11,625 nt of DNA from Oligoflexia bacterium (lineage in GTDB: Bacteria; Bdellovibrionota; UBA1018). The notes below the pieces were generated by a model. It did not search any database, was not told the DNA's origin, and saw only the letters and a list, made by a program, of their open reading frames with translations. This document shows, in pieces, positions 5,009 through 11,625 of this stretch. Location: assembly GCA_025352185.1 (NCBI GenBank), contig JANXTV010000266.1, positions 1 through 11,625 of the forward strand, in the 5' to 3' direction. The translations under genes were made by a program, and so were the position numbers. The number at the start of each line of letters is the position of its first letter. Within the stretch, counting starts at the first letter, position 1.

Positions 5009-6897
5009 ACGGTACAGACGGCCTCACCCTCACGCAAATCCTGCTTCCGGCTTGGTTAGCAACCCTCGTGTTCGTTTTTCTCGCGAGTATCGGTATTCTT
5101 TTTTTTCCGCGGATTCACGCACGGATCGTGAAGGGTTTTTTACCGATCCTTTTCTTTCCCTCTCTGGTCGTCATGATCGGCTTTATTGTTCAGGGGCTAG
5201 AAACTTCGGATCGTCCGATCGTGCACTGGATTTTTCACAAAGAGATTCACGATAGCCTCCGGCTCGGTTTTCTATTCGATCCGGTGACCCTCGTCATTAG
5301 CGTCGTGATCGGTGCCGTTCTCGTAGCCACGAGTCTCCGTAACCGCCCTCCCGTCACGATACTTTCCGCGCTGGGTCTCGGCTGGGTTTCGGTTTCCCTG
5401 GTTGCGTCTTCGAAAACCTTTTGGACCGCGGCCCTAGCCCTCGGTATCGGAATCATCGCAAAGGTGGTCCCTATTCTGGGAGGTAAGTCCGACCCGGATC
5501 CTCACGGTACGTCGATCGACTCCCTCTGGATGAGTTCGACGAAGCGTTCTTGGATTGGGTTGCTGGTCACCTTGGTAGGGGCGGCGGGATTAGCCGCACA
5601 CGGGTTACATTTAGACTTTTTTTCCGAGGGAACATGGACGGATCTTTACGGATCTCCAAACACGCTTATCGCGGGATCCTTCTTTCTAGCGGGCCTTCTT
5701 CTCCAGTTTCTTCCCATGGCTACTTCGGCAATTTATCACTGGGACCGACCCGGATTTTTCGAAGAAGAAAATTTTATTTTTGAAACGGCTATGGCCTGGG
5801 TCTCGGTTCTAATCATTTACCGAGTGCTGCCGAACATTCGAGATACTCACTGGGCTACGGGAGTTCAGGGTGCCGCTATGCTTTGCCTTGCCGGCTCCTT
5901 TCTCGGGCTAGCTTTCTTGGAAACGCGGAGAGCCGCAATTTCGTTTTGGTTATCGAATTACCCACTATTTGTCTTAACGATTCTCCCGGCGCTTCATGGT
6001 CAGGCCGCATTTCTCTTCCTCGCGGGATCGATCGTGGCATTCGGCGGACTCTTTATCTGTCTGGATCACCAGAAAACGCGCGTTGATCTCGGACTAGCGG
6101 TTTTCTTTTTTCTCGGTATGTTTGGATTCACCGGATGGGCAACCTCTCTCGGAACGGTGGAATTTTTCTCCCGATTTGAAGAGGCTCCGGTACTCGTAAG
6201 CCTTACGGCGCTCATTTGGCTCATCTACGCCGCGTTCGGATTTCGTATCGTCCTCCGGGGTGGCGATACTCCAGTAAGAACCGTAAATCTTGCGAAGTGG
6301 ATTACATCTGGGTTTCTCATCACCCTCGGATTTGGACCGGCACTCTCCGGCCGATGGAGTAGCGGGGCCATTCCGGAAGTTTCGGACTGGCTCGATGGGG
6401 CCAAGGATTGGCCGTGGATAAAACCATACGCCGCGGAAACAATCACCACGAATTGGCTCGGTTTTGGATTGGTACACGGAATCCTATTAGTGGGCATTTT
6501 ACTGGGAATTTTTGTCTGGGCGACCGCAAAAATTTTCCCCTTTTCGGAGAATTATCCGAAGGGACTGCGGGCGGCGCGCGGAGTTTTTGGCGGGGACTGG
6601 CTCCACCGGAAGTGGATTGATGGACTCACAAAAACCGGTACCCTGTGGGCGGAAAAAATTTCGGACCCCGTTTGGGAACGATGGCTACCCCAACTTTCTA
6701 AATCTGTTCTAGCGAGGCTCCAACGCCTAGGCGAATGGGTCGAGGACATTTCTGATCACCTCACCTCCGCGCGGTACGCTCACCTTTTTTCGGCCCCTTC
6801 AAAATTAGTACAGTGGTTACACGGCGGGAATGTCCGCCTCTACGCATGGTTCGCGCTCGGATGGATACTCATCATATCCCTCTTCCTGACGCGATAA
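5005..6897 (+). CDS. nuoL: NuoL-like antiporter-type subunit, strongly altered core (first set)
   Basis: 630 residues, usual NuoL length, many membrane segments, and the extended C-terminus that in NuoL forms the lateral helix plus TM16. GFLFDPVTLVISVVI (89-103) matches the family's early GFRFD-x-L segment, and GGNVRLYAWF-x-x-GW (607-620) matches the last transmembrane segment. The long polar or amphipathic stretch at about 530-605 would be the lateral helix. The antiporter core is changed. The TM7 GKSAQ-x-P segment reads GLLLQFLP (230-237), so the Lys is Leu. The TM8 LIHAATM segment reads FIFETAM (257-263), losing the His. The WLPDAM-x-GPTPVSA loop is gone and is replaced by an acidic stretch (E253-E255). 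There is no Glu between 81 and 207, so the TM5 Glu is absent. Confidence 0.8.
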   Translation: MNGTDGLTLTQILLPAWLATLVFVFLASIGILFFPRIHARIVKGFLPILFFPSLVVMIGFIVQGLETSDRPIVHWIFHKEIHDSLRLGFLFDPVTLVISVVIGAVLVATSLRNRPPVTILSALGLGWVSVSLVASSKTFWTAALALGIGIIAKVVPILGGKSDPDPHGTSIDSLWMSSTKRSWIGLLVTLVGAAGLAAHGLHLDFFSEGTWTDLYGSPNTLIAGSFFLAGLLLQFLPMATSAIYHWDRPGFFEEENFIFETAMAWVSVLIIYRVLPNIRDTHWATGVQGAAMLCLAGSFLGLAFLETRRAAISFWLSNYPLFVLTILPALHGQAAFLFLAGSIVAFGGLFICLDHQKTRVDLGLAVFFFLGMFGFTGWATSLGTVEFFSRFEEAPVLVSLTALIWLIYAAFGFRIVLRGGDTPVRTVNLAKWITSGFLITLGFGPALSGRWSSGAIPEVSDWLDGAKDWPWIKPYAAETITTNWLGFGLVHGILLVGILLGIFVWATAKIFPFSENYPKGLRAARGVFGGDWLHRKWIDGLTKTGTLWAEKISDPVWERWLPQLSKSVLARLQRLGEWVEDISDHLTSARYAHLFSAPSKLVQWLHGGNVRLYAWFALGWILIISLFLTR

Positions 6898-6901
6898 GGA
6901 G
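6897..6901 (+). promoter_or_regulatory. Ribosome binding site for the nuoM TTG start
   Basis: AGGAG at 6897-6901, six bases before the TTG at 6908 and sharing its first base with the nuoL stop codon. Confidence 0.6.
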
Positions 6902-6907
6902 AGAACG

Positions 6908-8386
6908 TTGAAGATACTTATTCCCATCATGGTTTTTGCCCCGGCGATTGGCGCGGTTCTTCAGATTTTAAATCCGAGGCCTCTCTTCTGTCGAAGCGTC
7001 GCAATCGTAGCCGCCCTCGCGAGTGCGGTTGCCGCCGGAATTCTTTTTTATGACATCGATCCAACGATGGCCGGAGAGACCCCTAAATTCGTGGTGAACT
7101 GGATGAAGTCCTATTCGATTCACTTCGCGCTCGGGGTGGATGGACTTAATCTTTTACCGACGGTTGCGACCGCACTGATCTTTCCGTTTCTGATCGTTTC
7201 CGAATGGGATCGCCCTTCCGGACGCCGGGGGATACACGCCCTGCTCCTCATTCTGGAAACCGCAATTCTCGGCTCCCTCTGTTCGCTGGACCTTTTCCTC
7301 CTCCTCTTCTTTTTCCTGATGATTCCCATCCCTCTCTATTTTCTCTCGTCTATCTGGGGTGACGAGGGTCGGGAGTCCGCCGCATTCCGAATGATTTCGG
7401 TCTCGCTCGTCGCGGGCGCCAGTTTGTTTTTCGGGATTCTGCTCATCTACCATGCCGTCGATCCGCACACGTTTTTGATCGACGACCTCAAGGGCAAACT
7501 CGCGGGAAAATCTGCCGAAGTTTTCGGAATGAATTTCGAAATGGGCCAACTTGCTTTCGGTATGATCGCTCTCGGGCTCGCTCTCCGAGCTCCGCTTTGG
7601 CCGATTCACGGTTGGTTCCGGAAACTCTTACTCCGCGTTCCAACCACGGTCGGCGTGGCGGCTATTCTCGGAAGCTACCCCGTGGTGCTTACGGTATTTA
7701 CGCGAATTGGATTCGAACTTTTTCCAGAAACGATGAATAGCCACCTCGATTTTTGGATTGGGGCAGGAATTGCGAATCTCATATTTGGTGCTCTCGCCCT
7801 CCTCCAAGAAAAAGATCTGCGTGGAGTCCTCGTCTCCCTCTCGTCGTTGGCGGTAGGGTTTTCGATGATCGGAATCGGGACAGGCCACCAGACCGGACTT
7901 GTCGGATCGCAATTTATACTTTTCTCTTCGTTAATCGCCCTCGCAATCTGGGGCTTCGCTTCGGAGATTCTGCGGGTTCGCGCGAGGACTTACGTGATCT
8001 CCGAACTCAGCGGAGTACTGCGTACGCTCCCCGACCTCGGCTCGAGTACGTTAATTGCGCTAGCTTGCGCGATCGGGATACCGGGGACTGCCGGTTTTAT
8101 TTCCATCTCGTTGTTAACGATCGGATCCTTTAATTACCACCCCGGCGTAGTGGTCACCTCCCTCGTCGTATCGGTTGTGGTCACCGGATTTATCGTCCAG
8201 ATTTTTCGGCAAGTTTTTCTCGGGGAGCGGAGCGAGTCGCGTTTTCCTAAGCTCGATATCCGTGAACGCGTACTTTTATTTCCGCTCGTAGGTGCGATCT
8301 TAACCGTAGGCTTTTTCCCCTCTCCACTTGTCGAAATTGTTCGGATGACGATCGCCCGAATTCTGAATCTCGGGAGCGCGGGATAG
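6908..8386 (+). CDS. nuoM: NuoM-like antiporter-type subunit lacking key charges (first set)
   Basis: 492 residues from a TTG, normal NuoM length. Gap-free matches to recalled E. coli NuoM identify it: the TM5 stretch ending YFL-x-x-x-WG (144-151), the TM7-8 block from ALRAPLWPIHGW (225-236) through R-x-x-x-x-LFP (266-272), and the TM12 block G-x-PGT-x-x-F-x-x-x-x-x-x-x-x-GSF (390-408). In these alignments the TM5 Glu (E144) is L137, the TM7 Lys (K234) is R227, the TM8 Lys (K265) is P258 and the TM12 Glu (E407) is I400. The usual WLPDAH is WFRKLL. The gene follows nuoL by ten bases; its TAG directly abuts the nuoN ATG. Confidence 0.86.
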   Translation: MKILIPIMVFAPAIGAVLQILNPRPLFCRSVAIVAALASAVAAGILFYDIDPTMAGETPKFVVNWMKSYSIHFALGVDGLNLLPTVATALIFPFLIVSEWDRPSGRRGIHALLLILETAILGSLCSLDLFLLLFFFLMIPIPLYFLSSIWGDEGRESAAFRMISVSLVAGASLFFGILLIYHAVDPHTFLIDDLKGKLAGKSAEVFGMNFEMGQLAFGMIALGLALRAPLWPIHGWFRKLLLRVPTTVGVAAILGSYPVVLTVFTRIGFELFPETMNSHLDFWIGAGIANLIFGALALLQEKDLRGVLVSLSSLAVGFSMIGIGTGHQTGLVGSQFILFSSLIALAIWGFASEILRVRARTYVISELSGVLRTLPDLGSSTLIALACAIGIPGTAGFISISLLTIGSFNYHPGVVVTSLVVSVVVTGFIVQIFRQVFLGERSESRFPKLDIRERVLLFPLVGAILTVGFFPSPLVEIVRMTIARILNLGSAG

Positions 8387-9847
8387 ATGTTAAAGGATAT
8401 TGTTCTTTTTCTTCCGGAAACTTATCTGATTCTGACTTCGATCGGGCTAATCCTCGGTGAAGTCGGATATCATGGTGAGCGCGTTCGGATGATCCTCGCC
8501 ACGGCGATTCTCGCCGTGCTGGGTGCAGCTGCTCAGCTTCTGTTAAATTACTCGGTGGGCGCGGGACGCTTCGGCCACCTGAATTTTATCAACGACGGGT
8601 TTGCGCTCTTTTTAAAGACCCTTCTCCTCGTCTCGGCCGGGATCGCACTTTTTGCCGATCGAAAGTCTCACGAGGTATCGCTTGAGAATCGAACGGAACA
8701 CGCGGCTCTCATTTTGGGTGTGACGGCACTCGGTATGCTCCTCGTTTCGGCCGTCAGCTGGATTTGGATCATCGCCCTTCTCTTTGCCACCCAGATTCTC
8801 GGTTCACTCATCCTGTCGATGAAGAAAATTGATCGTCGGGCGATCGAGGCTGCATTTAAGGGAAATATTTCGGCGATTTACTCGACGATCCTCGTTTCGT
8901 TGGCGGTCATTCTTTTCTTTAGTGCGACCGGCGAGTTCGATCTTTACCGAATCCACGCGGCCCTCATTGAAAAAGGCGTTTCCCCGCGACTCTACGCCGC
9001 TGGTTTTTCGATGATTGTAGTCGGACTCGGATTCTTCGGGACGTATTTTCCTTCCCAGCTGTGGGCGAAAGATGCGTACGAAGGCGCTTCACTGCCCGCG
9101 ACGGCATTCGCCTCGAGCTTTTTCCGGATTACTAGTTTCGGAGTTCTCGTACGGGTGATGATCGTGCAGTTCTCGAAAGAGTCGACCGATAAAGGATTTT
9201 GGGTGCCGATCACTGCGATGAACTGGTTGCCGGTACTGGCGGTCCTCGCGGGACTGACGCTCGCACTCAGCGCGCTCTACGTCTTCGGTCAGACGAAGAC
9301 GCGAAAACTGCTCGCGGGGATTCTCGTCATTCAGAGCGGATTTTATTTACTCGGACTTCTCGCGCTCGATCAGGTGGGGTTTGCGTCGATCCTCTTCGGG
9401 CTCGCCACGGAAGTTTTTATGATCGGGGGGCTTTTTGCCTCGCTGTCGTTTTTCGAAGATCGACGTGAGGAAGGCGACCGAGGCTCGCAGCTCTCTCGTT
9501 CGGCACCCGAAGGCATCGCGTTACTTTTTTTTCTAATCGCGGTGGTGGGACTTCCTCCACTTCCGGGATTTATCGCGAAGTTCACTTTAATCAGCTCTGC
9601 GGCGCGACATCAGTGGAATGGACTCGCGCTGATCTCTCTACTCTCCCTCGTGCTGATCTCGATCGCGGTTTTTAAATGGGTTTATCCTTGGGTTTATGAA
9701 CTGCGTCAGAGGAGTGAGAGTTTTGCACTTTCGTGGTCGCATCGATTTCTCCTCATGGGTCTCGTCGTTCCGCTGATTCTCATCTCTATATTTGCTGAAC
9801 CGATGCTCGCATGGGTCGGCAGCAGCGTCGCATTTCTGCAGTGGTAG
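8387..9847 (+). CDS. nuoN: NuoN-like antiporter-type subunit, least altered of the three (first set)
   Basis: 486 residues, normal NuoN length, about 14 membrane segments. VGLGF (212-216), P222, LW (225-226), D229, Y231 and EGA (232-234) match the NuoN TM7-8 signature without gaps, and GLPPLPGFIAKF (388-399) is the TM12 signature. The TM7 Lys (K217 in E. coli) is F217, the TM7-8 His is Q224, and the TM8 Lys (K247) is R247. The TM12 Lys is kept as K398. No charged residue occurs from 106 to 145, so the TM5 Glu is missing. The start directly follows the nuoM stop; GGGAG at 8372-8376 can serve as ribosome site. It is the last gene of the first set. Confidence 0.86.
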   Translation: MLKDIVLFLPETYLILTSIGLILGEVGYHGERVRMILATAILAVLGAAAQLLLNYSVGAGRFGHLNFINDGFALFLKTLLLVSAGIALFADRKSHEVSLENRTEHAALILGVTALGMLLVSAVSWIWIIALLFATQILGSLILSMKKIDRRAIEAAFKGNISAIYSTILVSLAVILFFSATGEFDLYRIHAALIEKGVSPRLYAAGFSMIVVGLGFFGTYFPSQLWAKDAYEGASLPATAFASSFFRITSFGVLVRVMIVQFSKESTDKGFWVPITAMNWLPVLAVLAGLTLALSALYVFGQTKTRKLLAGILVIQSGFYLLGLLALDQVGFASILFGLATEVFMIGGLFASLSFFEDRREEGDRGSQLSRSAPEGIALLFFLIAVVGLPPLPGFIAKFTLISSAARHQWNGLALISLLSLVLISIAVFKWVYPWVYELRQRSESFALSWSHRFLLMGLVVPLILISIFAEPMLAWVGSSVAFLQW

Positions 9848-9857
9848 AACTTTGTTG

Positions 9858-9886
9858 TAGAACGTGGTTTTCGCCGGGGCTATAGT
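9858..9886 (+). promoter_or_regulatory. Candidate promoter between the two nuo sets
   Basis: TATAGT at 9881-9886 matches five of six -10 bases. At a 17-base spacing upstream, TAGAAC (9858-9863) matches only three of six -35 bases. The 86-base gap is the longest between genes in the window, so a promoter for the second set could sit here. I see no hairpin with a T run, so read-through from nuoN is also likely. Confidence 0.3.
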
Positions 9887-9889
9887 TGG

Positions 9890-9907
9890 GTCAAAGTAAA
9901 TTTTGAC
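9890..9907 (+). repeat. Inverted repeat GTCAAA-N6-TTTGAC, possible operator
   Basis: A perfect 6-base inverted repeat with a 6-base AT-rich centre lies just downstream of the possible -10 element and 26 bases before the second nuoA. Its size and place suit a dimeric repressor site. The stem is too short and AT-rich, and lacks a following T run, to be a convincing terminator. Confidence 0.35.
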
Positions 9908-9933
9908 TTACAAACCTTGGACTTAGGCCATTT

Positions 9934-10293
9934 ATGCAATACCTACCGGTACTCATTCTACTTGCAGTGGGGCTAGGGCTCGGCGGGACGATTATTGTCC
10001 TCTCGAGCTTCCTCGGACCGAAAATTAAAAATACCCTGAAGGATGCGCCGTTTGAATGCGGAGTTCCTCCGTTAGGAGATACCAAACATAGGTTCTCCGT
10101 TCGCTTTTACCTCGTCGCAATTCTGTTTCTGCTCTTCGACGTCGAGGCGATCTTCTTTTTTCCATTCGCACTCATCTACCGAGAGTACCTGAGCGTGAAT
10201 ACGTTCATCCTACTGGAGATGGGATTTTTCGTCGGCATTTTACTCATCGGATATTTTTACGTCCTACGTAAGGGCGCCCTCGAATGGGAATGA
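9934..10293 (+). CDS. nuoA: NuoA, NADH:quinone oxidoreductase subunit A (second, canonical set)
   Basis: 119 residues, typical length, three membrane segments (about 5-27, 57-80 and 90-110). NuoA helps form the quinone cavity entrance. The TM1-2 loop carries PFECG (39-43) followed by VPP. TM2 carries RFYLVAILFLLFDVE (57-71), with D69 and E71 intact, and the protein ends LRKGALEWE. All are standard NuoA marks, and contrast with the altered NuoA at 223-615. The ATG at 9934 is preceded by a weak TAGG six bases upstream. It opens the second nuo set. Confidence 0.95.
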   Translation: MQYLPVLILLAVGLGLGGTIIVLSSFLGPKIKNTLKDAPFECGVPPLGDTKHRFSVRFYLVAILFLLFDVEAIFFFPFALIYREYLSVNTFILLEMGFFVGILLIGYFYVLRKGALEWE

Positions 10294-10320
10294 TTTTTAA
10301 GAAATTAGGAGCGCACGCGC

Positions 10321-10884
10321 ATGTCTAAAGACGGATCCGCAGTATTTTTCACCACGAAGCTCGATGACTTCGTCAGTTACGGACGGAAGAATTCTCTCTG
10401 GCCCTATCCTTTCGGTACGAGTTGCTGCGGCATTGAAATGATGGCGACGCTTTGCTCGGACTACGACATGGCCCGCTTCGGCGCCGAGGCCGTTCGCTTT
10501 TCCCCTAAACAGGCGGATATGATGATCGTGGCCGGAATCGTAAATACGAAAATGGCCCCTATTTTACGCACGGTTTACGAGCAAATGGCGGAGCCGAAAT
10601 GGGTGATGTCGATGGGCGCTTGTGCATCGAGCGGTGGGATTTTTAACGTCTATTCCGTCACCCAGGGAATCGACACGATCATTCCGGTCGATGTTTACGT
10701 CCCGGGATGCCCGCCTTCTCCGGAGGGCGTATTGCACGGACTCATGCGGCTCCAAGACATGATCCAAAAGGGTGAGACCCGCGCGCAGCACCGCGAGCAA
10801 GCGTTGAAACGAATTAACCTCTTTAGTCCGTTTAAGACGAGCACCGCGGACGATATTAAAAACGCCGGATATAACGCGGAGTAG
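10321..10884 (+). CDS. nuoB: NuoB, cluster N2 subunit (second, canonical set)
   Basis: 187 residues from the ATG at 10321, with AGGAG at 10307-10311. All N2 ligands are present with normal spacing: C35-C36 (GTSCCGIE), C101 (GACASSGG) and C130 (VPGCPPSPE), separated by 65 and 29. RFSPKQAD (59-66) keeps the family motif that the first NuoB has lost. A charged C-terminal tail of about 35 residues past LMRLQDMIQ (from about 150) is longer than in many NuoB proteins; its role is unknown. It and the first NuoB differ widely, including PPSPEGV against PPRPEAI, so they are not a recent duplication. Confidence 0.96.
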   Translation: MSKDGSAVFFTTKLDDFVSYGRKNSLWPYPFGTSCCGIEMMATLCSDYDMARFGAEAVRFSPKQADMMIVAGIVNTKMAPILRTVYEQMAEPKWVMSMGACASSGGIFNVYSVTQGIDTIIPVDVYVPGCPPSPEGVLHGLMRLQDMIQKGETRAQHREQALKRINLFSPFKTSTADDIKNAGYNAE

Positions 10885-10887
10885 ACG

Positions 10888-11466
10888 ATGGATATAAATA
10901 CCCCGGTTCCCACGATCTACGGAAAAGACTTCGAGAAACACGGCGAAATGTGGAAGACGCAGATCGCGGAACTTCGCACGAAGTTTCAGGGTGCGATCGA
11001 AGAAGTTCGATTCCCGCGCGAGTATCCGACCGACGTACCAATCCTCTACGTGAAAAAAGAATCGGTGATTGCCGTGCTGGACCACCTCCGCTCGGCACCC
11101 GGTTTCGAGTACGGATTTCTGGCCGATCTCACCGCGACCGACGAGGAAATCGATCCGCGATTTGAAGTGGTTTATAACCTACTTTCGCACGGAAACATGG
11201 CCCGGATCCGGGTTAAAACTCGCGTGAGCGAAGGCCAGGAAGTTCCTACGGCGACGACCCTCTGGATGGCCGCGAACTGGCCGGAGCGCGAAGTCTACGA
11301 TATGTTTGGAATCACTTTTTCCGGGCATCCGCACATGCGCCGAATTCTTATGGATGACCGGTGGGTAGGCCACCCGCTTCGTAAAGACTACGCCCTTCGC
11401 GGGTACCAGCTTTTTCCGGATACCCCTCCCCCGAAACCAGAACTCCTAGAAAAGTCGGACAGGTAA
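10888..11466 (+). CDS. nuoC: NuoC, peripheral-arm subunit (second, canonical set)
   Basis: 192 residues from the ATG at 10888, three bases after the nuoB stop, with GGAG at 10877-10880. The C-terminal signature is complete: W-x-x-ANWPEREVYDMFGITF, then GHP-x-x-RRIL, then GHPLRKDYALRG. The N-terminal half shows LADLTATD and FEVVYNLLS, as usual for the family. A short proline-rich tail follows. NuoC is separate from NuoD here, unlike the NuoCD fusion of enterobacteria. Confidence 0.95.
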   Translation: MDINTPVPTIYGKDFEKHGEMWKTQIAELRTKFQGAIEEVRFPREYPTDVPILYVKKESVIAVLDHLRSAPGFEYGFLADLTATDEEIDPRFEVVYNLLSHGNMARIRVKTRVSEGQEVPTATTLWMAANWPEREVYDMFGITFSGHPHMRRILMDDRWVGHPLRKDYALRGYQLFPDTPPPKPELLEKSDR

Positions 11467-11469
11467 AAT

Positions 11470-11625
11470 ATGAATCCGAACGCAACCGCGATCGAAAAAC
11501 ACCTCGGCCAAATGGGCGAACACTATTCCGTCGAAAAAGATCCGGACGATCTGTGGGGTGATTCCCGCACGATCGTGAATATCGGGCCGACCCACCCGGC
11601 GATGCACGGCGCCCTCCGCATGGTC
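11470..11625 (+). CDS. nuoD: NuoD, 5' part, cut by the window edge (second, canonical set)
   Basis: First 52 codons from the ATG at 11470, three bases after the nuoC stop, with ACAGG at 11459-11463. The visible end reads NIGPTHPAMHGALR, the standard quinone-site loop with both histidines, including the one equivalent to Thermus Nqo4 His38. The matching loop in the first NuoD is GPSDPALPG. The rest of the gene and any nuoE-F-G genes lie beyond the window. Confidence 0.93.
   Translation, partial: MNPNATAIEKHLGQMGEHYSVEKDPDDLWGDSRTIVNIGPTHPAMHGALRMV

Noticed and set aside
5005..8386. NuoL/NuoM-like genes as Mrp-type Na+/H+ antiporters
   Set aside because: They lie inside a full nuo order with Fe-S subunits, and they lack the antiporter Lys and Glu residues that Mrp proteins also need.
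223..9847. First nuo set as a pseudogene cluster
   Set aside because: Eleven long frames are uninterrupted, lengths are near family norms, starts and stops overlap neatly, and twelve Fe-S ligand cysteines are kept.
9903..9931. TTGACT at 9903-9908 as a -35 box for the second nuoA
   Set aside because: The matching -10 place (9926-9931, GGCCAT) bears no likeness to the consensus and the start would fall at the initiation codon.
246..11098. Long minus-strand open frames opposite the nuo genes
   Set aside because: They lie wholly antisense to well-supported genes, are rich in Arg, Ser and Pro and low in recognisable motifs, as expected for shadows of GC-rich coding DNA.

Overview
The window is almost entirely respiratory complex I (NADH:quinone oxidoreductase, nuo) genes, all on the + strand. 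It holds two consecutive nuo gene sets. The first (about 223-9847) runs A-B-C-D-H-I-J-K-L-M-N without nuoE, nuoF or nuoG. The second starts 86 bases later (9934) with nuoA-B-C and the first 52 codons of nuoD, where the window ends. The sequence suggests a Gram-negative-type bacterium of moderate GC content (mid-50s percent by eye) that uses ATG, GTG and TTG starts. The second-set NuoA and NuoB look like those of several deltaproteobacterial, Bdellovibrionota or Verrucomicrobia-type lineages, but I cannot fix the phylum.

Layout. Bases 1-222 hold an open frame that may be the 3' end of an upstream gene (stop at 216-218). Bases 223-9847 hold eleven uninterrupted genes, mostly joined by ATGA, GTGA or TTGA start/stop overlaps, which is the mark of one translationally coupled operon. 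Bases 9848-9933 are a short spacer with a possible -10 element and a GTCAAA-N6-TTTGAC inverted repeat. Bases 9934-11625 hold the second set, with ordinary spacing of 3 to 27 bases between genes.

Main result. The second set carries the textbook residues: the ECG and FDVE motifs of NuoA, N2 cysteines of NuoB with normal spacing, the NuoC signature, and the HPxxHG loop of NuoD. The first set is full length and intact, and keeps its Fe-S ligands (four in NuoB, eight in NuoI) and many structural motifs. It has nevertheless lost nearly every residue tied to quinone reduction and proton pumping. In NuoD the quinone-site His, Tyr and Asp are Pro, Pro and Ala, and the N2-associated His is Asn. Both membrane glutamates of NuoK are gone (Leu, Pro). 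NuoH lacks the E-R-PFDL-E-E-E-EY segment and the YE glutamate. NuoA lacks FDVE. NuoJ lacks the TM3 Glu/Tyr pair. NuoL, NuoM and NuoN lack most of the antiporter Glu, Lys and His residues. These calls rest on hand alignments, most of them gap-free, against reference sequences recalled from memory.

Reading. Eleven intact, overlapping genes argue against simple decay. I infer a repurposed complex I-like machine: an Fe-S electron-transfer arm docked on a membrane arm that no longer pumps by the known route and may not use quinone in the known way. It is encoded next to what looks like a conventional complex I operon. Its electron donor, acceptor and purpose cannot be told from this window.
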